Assembly: GCA_964414555.1 (NCBI GenBank)
Contig: CAYPWW010000002.1
Span: forward strand, 26,555-90,554
Source of the DNA: Litorimonas sp964414555
Lineage (GTDB): Bacteria > Pseudomonadota > Alphaproteobacteria > Caulobacterales > Maricaulaceae
Direction: 5' to 3'
Length of the DNA stretch: 64,000 nucleotides
Shown: positions 25,705 through 32,960 of the stretch, piece after piece
Layout of the letters: each line of letters begins with the position of its first letter
How positions within the stretch are numbered: position 1 is the first letter of the stretch
The notes under the pieces: generated by a model
What the model was told of the DNA's origin: nothing
Seen by the model: the letters and a program-made list of their open reading frames with translations, nothing else
The model's database searches: none
Program-made: the position numbers and the translations under genes

Positions 25705-26441
25705 AGAACCGATCCCTCGACATCGCCTTCCAACTCTTCCAGCCGCTCTTTGACGGCGGCGAGTTCGGGATAGAGGCGGTTGGCTTCACGATAGGCTTCC
25801 AGCGCCTCTTCGGGGCGGTTCAAAACTTCAAACACATTGCCCATCGTCCAGAGCGCATAGAAATGGCGTGGTTCCAGCGTCAGCGTCTGGACGGCCTCAT
25901 TGAGGGCGCGGTTATACTTCTTTTGCTCCAGCGCGAGGCGGGACGAGCGCGCCCACCCTTCTGCGAAATCCGGCGCGAGGTCAGTCGTATGATTATACAT
26001 ACGCCGCGCGAGTTTCAGATTGCCCTTGGCTTGCGCGTCAGAGCCACGTCGCAGGACGAGGTTCACAGAGGCGCTGCCGCTATCCAGCCAGATCGCCCAA
26101 ATTTCCTCGGCCACCAGATTGGCAGTCTCAGCATCTGCTTCGGCGGCGAGGCGCTCGAACAACACGTCTAAACGCGCTTGGCGCTCGGCCGCTGGGGGCA
26201 ATTTGGAATAATCGGGTTCTGTTACCTCTGGCGCAATATCCTCACCCGGCAAATCTAGATCGGGCGTTTCAGGCTCAACTTCTGGAATACGTTGCAGAGG
26301 TGGCGGTGCTTCCGGCGACGGCAGAGGAGATGTCTCAGGAGACGTTTGCGGCATTTCAAACTGTGGCCGCTCTGTCGTGTCCTGCGCGAGCGCGGGCATC
26401 GGCAAGGCCAAAATCAGGGCTGTCAGGAAAAGGCGGGTCAT
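25701..26441 (-). CDS. Secreted TPR protein
   Basis: A protein of about 246 residues with signal peptide MTRLFLTALILALPMPALAQ, then a proline-rich linker (SPLPSPEAPPPLQRIPEVEP) and a C-terminal tetratricopeptide region (about residues 100-235: GNLKLARRMYNHTTDLAPDF, KKYNRALNEAVQTLTLEP, NRPEEALEAYREANRLYP). I chose ATG 26441 because it gives a clean signal peptide. ATG 26453 and 26468 are in-frame alternatives that fall beside or in a strong hairpin. The role is probably protein binding in the periplasm. Confidence 0.78.
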   Translation of the reverse strand: MTRLFLTALILALPMPALAQDTTERPQFEMPQTSPETSPLPSPEAPPPLQRIPEVEPETPDLDLPGEDIAPEVTEPDYSKLPPAAERQARLDVLFERLAAEADAETANLVAEEIWAIWLDSGSASVNLVLRRGSDAQAKGNLKLARRMYNHTTDLAPDFAEGWARSSRLALEQKKYNRALNEAVQTLTLEPRHFYALWTMGNVFEVLNRPEEALEAYREANRLYPELAAVKERLEELEGDVEGSVL

Positions 26442-26453
26442 CCCAAATAGCAT

Positions 26454-26485
26454 GAGGCCCCTCGCCATGTCTGGCAAGAGGCCTC
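26454..26485 (-). promoter_or_regulatory. Strong 14-bp hairpin at the 5' end of the TPR gene
   Basis: On the minus strand a 14-bp stem (two G-U pairs) with a GACA loop lies just before the possible start at 26453. Its 3' arm contains the GAGGGG that would be that start's Shine-Dalgarno sequence. It could hide the ribosome site or end the rpmJ message; no T-run follows, so a terminator is less likely. Confidence 0.5.
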
Positions 26486-26519
26486 AAGATAAAGTTTCAG
26501 TCAGGCGCGAGGGCCTAAA

Positions 26520-26537
26520 GACGCAGTTCTAAGCGTC
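26520..26537 (-). terminator. Weak terminator-like hairpin after rpmJ
   Basis: Minus-strand GACGC and GCGTC (5 bp, 8-nt loop) are followed by TTTA, 5 bp after the rpmJ stop codon. The short stem and T-run make this a weak call. Confidence 0.35.
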
Positions 26538-26541
26538 CAAG

Positions 26542-26667
26542 TTAGCCTTGGCGGGCCTTAAAACGTGGGTCAGTCTTGTTGATGACGTAAAGACGGCCTT
26601 TGCGACGCACGATTTGGCAATCACGGTGGCGACCTTTGAGGGAACGGAGCGAGCTACGGACTTTCAT
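26542..26667 (-). CDS. rpmJ: 50S ribosomal protein L36
   Basis: A 41-residue L36 read on the minus strand from ATG 26667 to TAA at 26544-26542. It begins MKVRSSLRSLKGRHRDCQIV and ends RFKARQG. It has a single cysteine, so it is the zinc-free (C-minus) type usual in alphaproteobacteria. It contributes to 23S rRNA folding near the peptidyl-transferase region. It is a lone gene, divergent from the lytic transglycosylase gene across 176 bp. Confidence 0.97.
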   Translation of the reverse strand: MKVRSSLRSLKGRHRDCQIVRRKGRLYVINKTDPRFKARQG

Positions 26668-26760
26668 GGCGGACAGCTTTCATACGGGTGTTAATCTCGA
26701 ACCGCGCCTATATGGACCGACCCGCCCGCTGTCAACTGAACAGACTCGCCTCTCCACAGC

Positions 26761-26780
26761 GGTTAACGCGCCTTAACCAT
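26761..26780. promoter_or_regulatory. Candidate CtrA-type binding site
   Basis: GGTTAACGCGCCTTAACC at 26761-26778 is a TTAA-N6-TTAA inverted repeat, and TTAACCAT at 26773-26780 matches a known CtrA half-site form. It lies between divergent rpmJ and the transglycosylase gene. CtrA normally prefers TTAA-N7-TTAA, so the spacing is one base short. The presence of ChpT in this window supports a CtrA system. Confidence 0.4.
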
Positions 26781-26843
26781 ACTGGCGAGATTGTCATTCT
26801 TCCCTGCCTATCGCATTGCCGCGCGATGGGTTAGGCTACGCCT

Positions 26844-28112
26844 ATGAAATCACTTCTGCTCATCTCATCCATTCTGATCCTCGCCGGTTGTGCCGCTGCG
26901 CCTGTGGCACAAGCAGAACCTGCTCCAGAGGCCGCCTCTGACCCTGCCGCACCCAAGGTACCGCAAGTCACGGAACTGACGCAGGAACAACGCCACACCG
27001 CTTGGAAACGCGATTTTATTCAGGAAGCCGTGGGAAAGGGTTACAGCCTCGACCTGCTGAACCGCGTCATCGCGCCCGCCAAAATCAACCCGCTGGCGTT
27101 GGAGCGCGATGCGAACCAGCCGGAGTTCACCAAGCCGCCGTGGTCTTATATCGACGGCGCGGCGTCTGAGGCGCGCATTTCCGGCGGGCAGAACAAGATG
27201 ACCGAGGCCGACACCGTGCTGGACGCGGTCGAGGCGCGTTACCGCGTGCCGCGCGAAACGCTGACCGCGATCTGGGGGCTGGAAACGAGCTATGGCCGCA
27301 TTCTCGGCACGCATGACATCGTCGATTCGCTCTCGACCTTTGCCTTTGAGGGCCGTCGCCAGAAGTTCGGCACGCAACAGCTCTATGCCGTGCTGGACCT
27401 GCTGCGTGACGGTAAGGTGCGCCAAGATCAGCTGACGGGTGCGTGGGCCGGCGCAATGGGCATGACGCAGTTCATCCCGACGACCTTCCGCGATTACGCT
27501 GTCGATTTCGACGGTAACGGCAATATCAACCTCTGGACTGACCCCGGCGACGCGCTGGGTTCTGCCGCGCATTATCTCTCGCGCATGGGCTGGCGCGCAG
27601 GCGAGCCGGTGATGACCGAAGTCCGCGTGCCCGCCAGTTTTGACTACAGCCTGACGGACGGCACAAAACGCGATGTCGGCGCATGGACCGCGCTGGGCGT
27701 GGAGCCCGTCTCGGGTCGTCGCTGGAGCACAGACGCCGGGTTCCTAGAAGCGAAACTTGTCGCGCCGGGCGGGGCAAAAGGTCCGAAATTCCTGACGTTT
27801 AAGAACTTCGATGTGCTGAAGCGCTATAATAATTCCACCAGCTACGTCATGGGGATCAGCGTGCTGGCCGATGCGTTGGCCCGCAAACCCGGCATCCAAC
27901 AGGACTGGCCCCGTGGGGATAAGCAGCTCTCGTTTTCAGACAAAAAGGCCATGCAAGAGCAGCTAAATACGCTGGGCTATTCCGCAGGCGGAGCAGACGG
28001 GATCATCGGTCCAAACACGCGCCGCGCCATCCGCGCATGGCAGGCGGATAACGGCCTGACGGCGGATGGTTATATGGAACAGCGCTTGTTCCAACGCCTG
28101 ATAGGCGGTTAG
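26844..28112 (+). CDS. Lytic murein transglycosylase (MltB-like) lipoprotein
   Basis: A 422-residue membrane-bound lytic transglycosylase that cleaves peptidoglycan glycan strands. It starts with a lipobox (LAGC in MKSLLLISSILILAGCAAA). The SLT_2/MltB domain shows the catalytic glutamate in IWGLETSYGR and the GAMGMTQFIPTTF motif. A C-terminal PG_binding_1 domain is at about residues 360-422 (LNTLGYSAGGADGIIGPNTR). It is outer-membrane anchored. An 8-bp gap separates it from the DUF2147 gene, so the two may be cotranscribed. The upstream candidate CtrA site would suit a cell-cycle-controlled wall enzyme, but that is inference. Confidence 0.93.
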   Translation: MKSLLLISSILILAGCAAAPVAQAEPAPEAASDPAAPKVPQVTELTQEQRHTAWKRDFIQEAVGKGYSLDLLNRVIAPAKINPLALERDANQPEFTKPPWSYIDGAASEARISGGQNKMTEADTVLDAVEARYRVPRETLTAIWGLETSYGRILGTHDIVDSLSTFAFEGRRQKFGTQQLYAVLDLLRDGKVRQDQLTGAWAGAMGMTQFIPTTFRDYAVDFDGNGNINLWTDPGDALGSAAHYLSRMGWRAGEPVMTEVRVPASFDYSLTDGTKRDVGAWTALGVEPVSGRRWSTDAGFLEAKLVAPGGAKGPKFLTFKNFDVLKRYNNSTSYVMGISVLADALARKPGIQQDWPRGDKQLSFSDKKAMQEQLNTLGYSAGGADGIIGPNTRRAIRAWQADNGLTADGYMEQRLFQRLIGG

Positions 28113-28120
28113 GGTTGGGT

Positions 28121-28540
28121 ATGTATCGTCTGTCTCTCGCAACCGTTTCTTTCCTTGCCCTCGCGGCAACAGCTCATGCGACGGATGGGAAAGCGGTTTA
28201 CGGCAAATGGTTGACCGAAAGCGGCTCAGCCGTCGTGGAAATCGCAGATTGCGGCGACGGCACGCCCTGCGGGACGATCATCCGGCTGGTCAATGCGGAT
28301 GAGACGGTCCTAGATACGGAAAACCCAGATCCCGAAATGGCGAAGAAGCCCCTCGTGGGCGCGCCGATGCTGTGGGGCTTCAAACCCAAATCTGACAAAT
28401 GGTCTTCCGGCAAGATTTACAATGCCGAGAACGGCAAGACCTATAAATCCAAACTGGAATTGCAAGACGACGGCACGCTGAAGGTCAAAGGCTGTGTCGG
28501 CCCGATCTGTCAGGGCCAAATCTGGACAGCCGTTCCTTAG
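28121..28540 (+). CDS. DUF2147 family secreted protein
   Basis: A 139-residue exported protein with signal peptide MYRLSLATVSFLALAATAHA and the DUF2147 pattern: GKWLTESGSAVVEIADC near the start, LWGFKPKSDKWSSGKIYNAENGKTYKSKL in the middle (quoted here in part: KIYNAENGKTYKSKL), and KVKGCVGPICQGQIW at the end. This small beta-barrel family is periplasmic and of unknown function. I chose ATG 28121 over an in-frame TTG at 28115. It converges on the hydroxylase gene with a 4-bp overlap. Confidence 0.88.
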   Translation: MYRLSLATVSFLALAATAHATDGKAVYGKWLTESGSAVVEIADCGDGTPCGTIIRLVNADETVLDTENPDPEMAKKPLVGAPMLWGFKPKSDKWSSGKIYNAENGKTYKSKLELQDDGTLKVKGCVGPICQGQIWTAVP

Positions 28541-29361
28541 GTAAACACGTCCTTTGCAGGCTTTGGCTTTACCTGCACGAGTGGCCAGAGCAACTGCTCC
28601 GCGGCGCTAGTTTCGGGCAAGTTCTCAACGCCCATCTTTTCTGGATAACGGCGCGTGATCTTGGCCGTGCCGAACAGCACATCCCAGAAGAACAGCAGGT
28701 TTCCGTAATTGCCCTTATAATTCGTCACACCGTCATCCGCATGTTTGCCGTGATGAGCCGCATGGGTCGCCGGTGTACTGATCGTGCGCTCGACCACCCA
28801 CATAATCGGCGAGAGCCATTTAATCTTATACAGCGGGGCGTCCCAGCGGATGTCGGAATGTGCGCCGTAAATCACCGTCATCTTGAAGATGATATAGCCC
28901 GCATAGACCCAGCCCCCTCCCAGATAAATCAACGCGCCCGTGAACCAAAGACCTGGCATCAAGAAATAATAGAAAATCCCATTACGATAGACGATCCGGA
29001 TCGAGAGATATTCCGCCTGATGATGCGGACGGTGCAGATTATAGAGCCACGGCGTCCGGTGCGTATAACGGTGCCACCAATATTGCGTCATATCATCGAA
29101 CACAAGGAAGAGCCCCAGCACGGCAAACCACGGCCAAGCCTTTAGCATATCTGCCGATTCAGGCGCAAAAAACGCGGCCACGGCAAAACCTCCCGCGACA
29201 ACGAGCGGTTGGGTCACGAGCGTCAGCATCAGCGTGCCAATCGTCTCGACGAGGCCGTCGCCTTTGACCTGATTTTTCTTTTTGAAAAACGAAGTAAACA
29301 GGATTTCGAGTCCAATAAAAAACACGAAGATCGCAAGAATAACGATAATTTCCGGCTTCAC
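28537..29361 (-). CDS. Sterol desaturase/fatty-acid hydroxylase family membrane protein
   Basis: A 274-residue integral-membrane di-iron enzyme. The family's histidine clusters are visible as WHRYTH, LHRPHH, and HAAHHGKH, set between four or five hydrophobic helices. Members hydroxylate or desaturate lipids, carotenoids or sterols; the substrate here is unknown. It is monocistronic by spacing (119 bp downstream of TerC's stop). Confidence 0.9.
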   Translation of the reverse strand: MKPEIIVILAIFVFFIGLEILFTSFFKKKNQVKGDGLVETIGTLMLTLVTQPLVVAGGFAVAAFFAPESADMLKAWPWFAVLGLFLVFDDMTQYWWHRYTHRTPWLYNLHRPHHQAEYLSIRIVYRNGIFYYFLMPGLWFTGALIYLGGGWVYAGYIIFKMTVIYGAHSDIRWDAPLYKIKWLSPIMWVVERTISTPATHAAHHGKHADDGVTNYKGNYGNLLFFWDVLFGTAKITRRYPEKMGVENLPETSAAEQLLWPLVQVKPKPAKDVFT

Positions 29362-29480
29362 GACAAACTCCCCAGTGGCGGGCGTTTCAGCGCCTCTGCA
29401 GGGTTAGCTTGCGCGAGATATGGCCGCGCCGTCAAGCGCGACATATGTGCCCAAAGATGAGCCCTGTGCCTAAAGGCGGT

Positions 29481-30473
29481 TTAATGGGCGTCAGGTTTTT
29501 TGCCTTTGAACGCATCCACAGCGGCAGCACCAGCCGCCGCGGGATTGGCGCCAAGAATTTCCGCTTCTTTCTGCGCCCAGAGGCGGTTCTGATATTTGTT
29601 CGAGAGAATATCCGTGACGACGAGAACACCGACGACGAGGTAGAAGCTCGACTTGCTCATCGCGTCGATCTTGAACCCGAACAGCTCCAGATGCGCCAGA
29701 TGCGCGCCTTCGGTGACAAGCAACACGCCGACGAGGAAGAGAATAAATAGACCCAAGACCTGATACATGCGGTTCTTTTTCAGGAACTCTGTCACGCGGT
29801 CAGCCAGCAGGATCATCGCCAAGCCCGAGAGCAAGATGGCAATCACCATCAGCGGCACTTGATAGGTCTTGGTCGGTTCACAATTAACGGCTCCAACGAC
29901 AGGGTCAGAAATCAGCGCGCGCTTACACGCCGTCACATCGCCCGCAAACTGCCCCAACGTCGCGCCAGCGGCATCGACGATATTTGCGGCATCGACACTG
30001 GCAATCGCCATAGCAGAGAGAATCGAGTCGACCGAGAAAACGAGATTCATCGCGACGATCAGGGCAATCGCGCCCATCACAGAGCGCGTGCCGCCGCCTT
30101 CTGAGTGTTCGATATGATCGACTTGCAGGAGATGGTGGATCTCTTTGATCGCGGTATAGATGATGAACGCCCCACCGATGAGTGTGATCAACGCTTGTGC
30201 GGTAAAGTCACCCTGTATGAACCCGCCCAGATGTATCCCAAACAGCGGCTCAGCCAGTAAGGCGAAGAGCTGCACGATCAAGAAAAGCAGCACGATCCGA
30301 AGGCCCACCGCGATCAAAATACCCCATTTGCGGACCTTTTTGGCGTCTTTCTCATTCCCGACCTTATTACTCTCGATCGCAATGTAGAGCAGATTGTCAA
30401 AGCCCAAAACGGCCTGCAACAAGATCAGCATGAACAGCGTAAAAAGCGCTTGTACGGTCAAGAGTTCAGCCAC
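29481..30473 (-). CDS. TerC family integral membrane protein
   Basis: A 330-residue protein with about eight to nine membrane helices and the TerC signature acidic residues (LGFDNLLYIAIES near residues 23-36; AMNLVFSVDSILSAMAI near 140-156). TerC proteins are linked to manganese export or tellurium resistance. It carries an unusual insertion after the second half-site (about residues 160-190, with two cysteines, QFAGDVTACKRAL and VNCEPTK). It is divergent from ynbE over 156 bp. Confidence 0.88.
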   Translation of the reverse strand: MAELLTVQALFTLFMLILLQAVLGFDNLLYIAIESNKVGNEKDAKKVRKWGILIAVGLRIVLLFLIVQLFALLAEPLFGIHLGGFIQGDFTAQALITLIGGAFIIYTAIKEIHHLLQVDHIEHSEGGGTRSVMGAIALIVAMNLVFSVDSILSAMAIASVDAANIVDAAGATLGQFAGDVTACKRALISDPVVGAVNCEPTKTYQVPLMVIAILLSGLAMILLADRVTEFLKKNRMYQVLGLFILFLVGVLLVTEGAHLAHLELFGFKIDAMSKSSFYLVVGVLVVTDILSNKYQNRLWAQKEAEILGANPAAAGAAAVDAFKGKKPDAH

Positions 30474-30629
30474 GGTTGGCTCCTTTATGCACGACGAATA
30501 CCTATGCGAATCATCCTTAGCGGAGGGATTGCGAGAGGTTAAGGCGAAACCAATTTTTGCGATATGGCTGAACCTTGCCCCTGTCCCGCATTAATGCGAC
30601 GTTCAGCAGGTATTTTGTAGGACAAGACA

Positions 30630-30821
30630 ATGAAACAGACGCTCATCCTGTGTGCAGTCGCCGCTTTGACCCTTGCGAGCGCCTGTTCGCCCAAGGTGCA
30701 GATCGTGCCCAGCAAGGAACCGATCCGCATCGATTTGAACGTCAATATCAATCAGGAAATCCGCGTCCGCCTGGACAAGGATGTCGAAGACCTGATCGCG
30801 AATAATCCGGACCTGTTTTAG
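30630..30821 (+). CDS. ynbE: YnbE-like lipoprotein
   Basis: A 63-residue lipoprotein. Its signal peptide ends in a cysteine (LASACSP), and the mature part matches YnbE: KVQIVPSKEPIRIDLNVNIN followed by QEIRVRLDKDVEDLI. In E. coli YnbE is the outer-membrane partner of the AsmA-like bridge protein YdbH in lipid transport. It is 22 bp upstream of ydbL. No ydbH gene is next to it. Confidence 0.88.
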   Translation: MKQTLILCAVAALTLASACSPKVQIVPSKEPIRIDLNVNINQEIRVRLDKDVEDLIANNPDLF

Positions 30822-30843
30822 GTCTATTTTTGAGGAGGCTGTT

Positions 30844-31233
30844 ATGGCCGCAATGAAAACCTTTCTCGCCGCCGGTCTGGCCGGGGCGGCCCTGTTGGGC
30901 GGCGCAATTGCGCTGAATGCAACTGGCGCAAACGTGGCCGCAGCCCAGACAACGAACGCTAAGGCCACCGTTGACGCTGCGATTGCACGCGGAGAGCTGG
31001 GCGAGCAGATCGACGGCTATATCGGTGTGGTAGACGGTGCGAACCCGACGGCCGCTGTGCGCAGTGCGATGACCGAAATCAACATCGCGCGGAAATCTGT
31101 CTATGCGCAGCTGGCGAAACAGCAAAGCGTCCAGCTGAACGTCATCGCGACACTGACGGGCGAAAAACAACTCGCCAAAGCTGCACCAGGCAGTTTCGTC
31201 AAAGATGCGTCGGGACGCTGGAAACGCAAGTAA
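30844..31233 (+). CDS. ydbL: YdbL family (DUF1318) periplasmic protein
   Basis: A 129-residue protein with an N-terminal export signal (FLAAGLAGAALLGGAIALNA) and the DUF1318 core: AIARGELGEQIDGYIGVVDG, VRSAMTEINIARKSVYAQLA and SFVKDASGRWKRK at the end. In gammaproteobacteria it is encoded with ydbH and ynbE and modulates their assembly. AGGAGG lies about 8 nt before ATG 30844. A strong terminator follows. This is the second gene of a ynbE-ydbL pair. Confidence 0.9.
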   Translation: MAAMKTFLAAGLAGAALLGGAIALNATGANVAAAQTTNAKATVDAAIARGELGEQIDGYIGVVDGANPTAAVRSAMTEINIARKSVYAQLAKQQSVQLNVIATLTGEKQLAKAAPGSFVKDASGRWKRK

Positions 31234-31255
31234 GTCCAGCCCAAATATCTAAATG

Positions 31256-31283
31256 AAACCCTGCGCCCGTCGCGGGGTTTTTT
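31256..31283 (+). terminator. Intrinsic terminator after ydbL
   Basis: AAACCCTGCG (31256-31265) pairs with CGCGGGGTTT (31271-31280) with one mismatch, over a 5-nt loop, and runs into six T residues. It lies between convergent genes; the A-rich left side could make it work in both directions. Confidence 0.8.
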
Positions 31284-31890
31284 ATGTGCGGCTGTCTTTG
31301 CAGACGCGCAGCTGGTCCAGCTCCAGCTGAAACGGGCCATCGGGCACACCGCTCAAGATGACCCCGACCTCTCGGACCGTCGCGGGATCAAAAGGCCCGC
31401 CCTGCACGCGGCGGCCAAAGACCTTTGGCACCAGCGCGGAAAAGGGAATGTAGATCCCTGCCCATTCGTCTTTTGGCGCGGCAGGAAAAACTGCCTGATA
31501 GGACACGGGCCGCCAGCCGTAACGCGCCGTTGTGCGAAAGGTGATTTGATAGGGCTGACCGTCGGATTTGATCCGCAACGCAACGCCCGTCGCGCCAACC
31601 AATTCGCCCGCGGGCACAGCTGTCCGGATGGAGGAAAAGCCGCCGCCATTCGTATTAATAGCGCCGACGAACGCGATCGTGCCTTCGACAAAGCCAGCGT
31701 CGCCCAGCGATCGCCCGCCCATCACGTCGTCATTCACAACACGCCAAGGATAAGCGCGACTGATCATATCCGTCGTGTCTGTCACGGGACAGCTCGCCGC
31801 GAGTTCCGCACTCTGGGCCGGTGTCGCGATGGCGCCTAAACCTAAACAGGCCGCCAGCAGAGCCGCGTCATGTTTCAAACGCGCCCTCAT
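31282..31890 (-). CDS. CIA30 family secreted protein
   Basis: A 202-residue protein with a signal peptide (about residues 1-27, ending PAQSA) and a CIA30-type beta-sandwich: WRVVNDDVMGGRSLGD, an FVGAINTNGGGFSSIR segment, then GIYIPFSALVPKVFGRRV and the closing PFQLELDQLRVC. Mitochondrial CIA30 is a complex I assembly factor; bacterial exported members have no known role and may bind carbohydrate. The start overlaps the stop of the fasciclin gene (ATGA), so it is the last gene of the surface operon. Confidence 0.85.
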   Translation of the reverse strand: MRARLKHDAALLAACLGLGAIATPAQSAELAASCPVTDTTDMISRAYPWRVVNDDVMGGRSLGDAGFVEGTIAFVGAINTNGGGFSSIRTAVPAGELVGATGVALRIKSDGQPYQITFRTTARYGWRPVSYQAVFPAAPKDEWAGIYIPFSALVPKVFGRRVQGGPFDPATVREVGVILSGVPDGPFQLELDQLRVCKDSRT

Positions 31891-32408
31891 GGCAGCAACA
31901 CCCGGTCGATTGTATGGATCACCCCATTCGAGGCCGCGAGGTCCGCACTGACGACCCGCGCATTGTTGATTTTGACGTCGTCCGATCGTTGAAGGTTAAT
32001 CGTCTTTCCTTGCAGCGTTTCCACGCGGCGTATGCCTTCGGCAATCTCATCCGCCATGCGCGTTTCAGGAATGACGTGATAGCGTAGAATTGTTGCCAGC
32101 TGATCTTTGTTCTCGGGCCGTAAGAGTGTGTCCAGTGTCCCCGCAGGGAGCGCGTCAAAGGCCGCGTTCGTTGGCGCGAAAACCGTGAAAGCGCCACCTT
32201 CGCTGAGGCTCTCTTCCAAACCTGCAGCCTGAACGGCGGCGACAAATGTTGTCAGATCACCTTGCGTTTGCGCGACATCAACCAAGTCAGATTGCACGAC
32301 CTGTTTCGCTGTTTCTGGCGCAGGCGCGGAACAAGCTCCGAGTGTGAGTGACACACCTATGGAAAAGACAGCACATAAAGAAGCGCGAAATGGACGGGGC
32401 AGCGGCAT
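31887..32408 (-). CDS. Fasciclin (FAS1) domain lipoprotein
   Basis: A 173-residue lipoprotein (lipobox LGAC in SIGVSLTLGACSAP) with one FAS1 domain at about residues 42-173. Conserved FAS1 boxes are visible: GGAFTVFAPTNAAFDALP (H1-like) and YHVIPE with SNGVIHTIDRVLLP (H2-like). FAS1 domains mediate adhesion or matrix binding. It overlaps the CIA30 gene by 4 bp and lies 87 bp downstream of the small lipoprotein gene on the same strand. Confidence 0.92.
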   Translation of the reverse strand: MPLPRPFRASLCAVFSIGVSLTLGACSAPAPETAKQVVQSDLVDVAQTQGDLTTFVAAVQAAGLEESLSEGGAFTVFAPTNAAFDALPAGTLDTLLRPENKDQLATILRYHVIPETRMADEIAEGIRRVETLQGKTINLQRSDDVKINNARVVSADLAASNGVIHTIDRVLLP

Positions 32409-32495
32409 GATCGAATGACCTTTGGCGAAGACAGCGTTATCCTATCTACGTCAGATCAAAGGTTTGAGATGCCACTGCGCCTAGCGGTCGGTCGA

Positions 32496-32960
32496 CTATC
32501 CAGCCGTCAGAGCTTCATAGATGCGGCGGTTATAATCGCTGGCATAATCGCGGACTTCGCGGCGGACGGCCTTATGGCTGGCGCCGTGCAAGACATCGCC
32601 CATGCCCGGAACAAAGGTCGAGGTGACACGGCTTTCGATCTGCGCAAATTCTTCAGGCGAGAGGCCCGGATGACTGCGCATCCGACCCGCAAACGCATGA
32701 ACAACAGGCTTTGTGTCATCAACCAAGGCCTTCGCCGCGTCAGATTTGGCATCGGCAGTTTTGACCCAGAGCAGAGGCGCAATGGCGGCTTTTTCTTCTG
32801 CGCTCATCGCGACCTCTTCTTTTGGAGCTATTTCGACCGTGTTGGACGCGGAAAGAACGGGCGCGTCAGGCACGTTGACTGTCTCAACGGCGTCTTCACC
32901 AGCTTGGCAGGCGGCCAAAGCGAAACCTAGGACAACGGCTTGAAGCGGGCGAATGCTCAC
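32496..32960 (-). CDS. Small lipoprotein of unknown function
   Basis: A 154-residue lipoprotein (lipobox LAAC in VVLGFALAACQAG). After a disordered linker it is mostly helical; I see no known domain. Features are a conserved-looking RMRSHPGLSPEEF stretch and a C-terminal helix (HKAVRREVRDYASDYNRRI). Its start overlaps the stop of the metallopeptidase gene by 4 bp, so it is translationally coupled and may assist that protease, as an inhibitor or partner. That link is inference from position only. Confidence 0.65.
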   Translation of the reverse strand: MSIRPLQAVVLGFALAACQAGEDAVETVNVPDAPVLSASNTVEIAPKEEVAMSAEEKAAIAPLLWVKTADAKSDAAKALVDDTKPVVHAFAGRMRSHPGLSPEEFAQIESRVTSTFVPGMGDVLHGASHKAVRREVRDYASDYNRRIYEALTAG

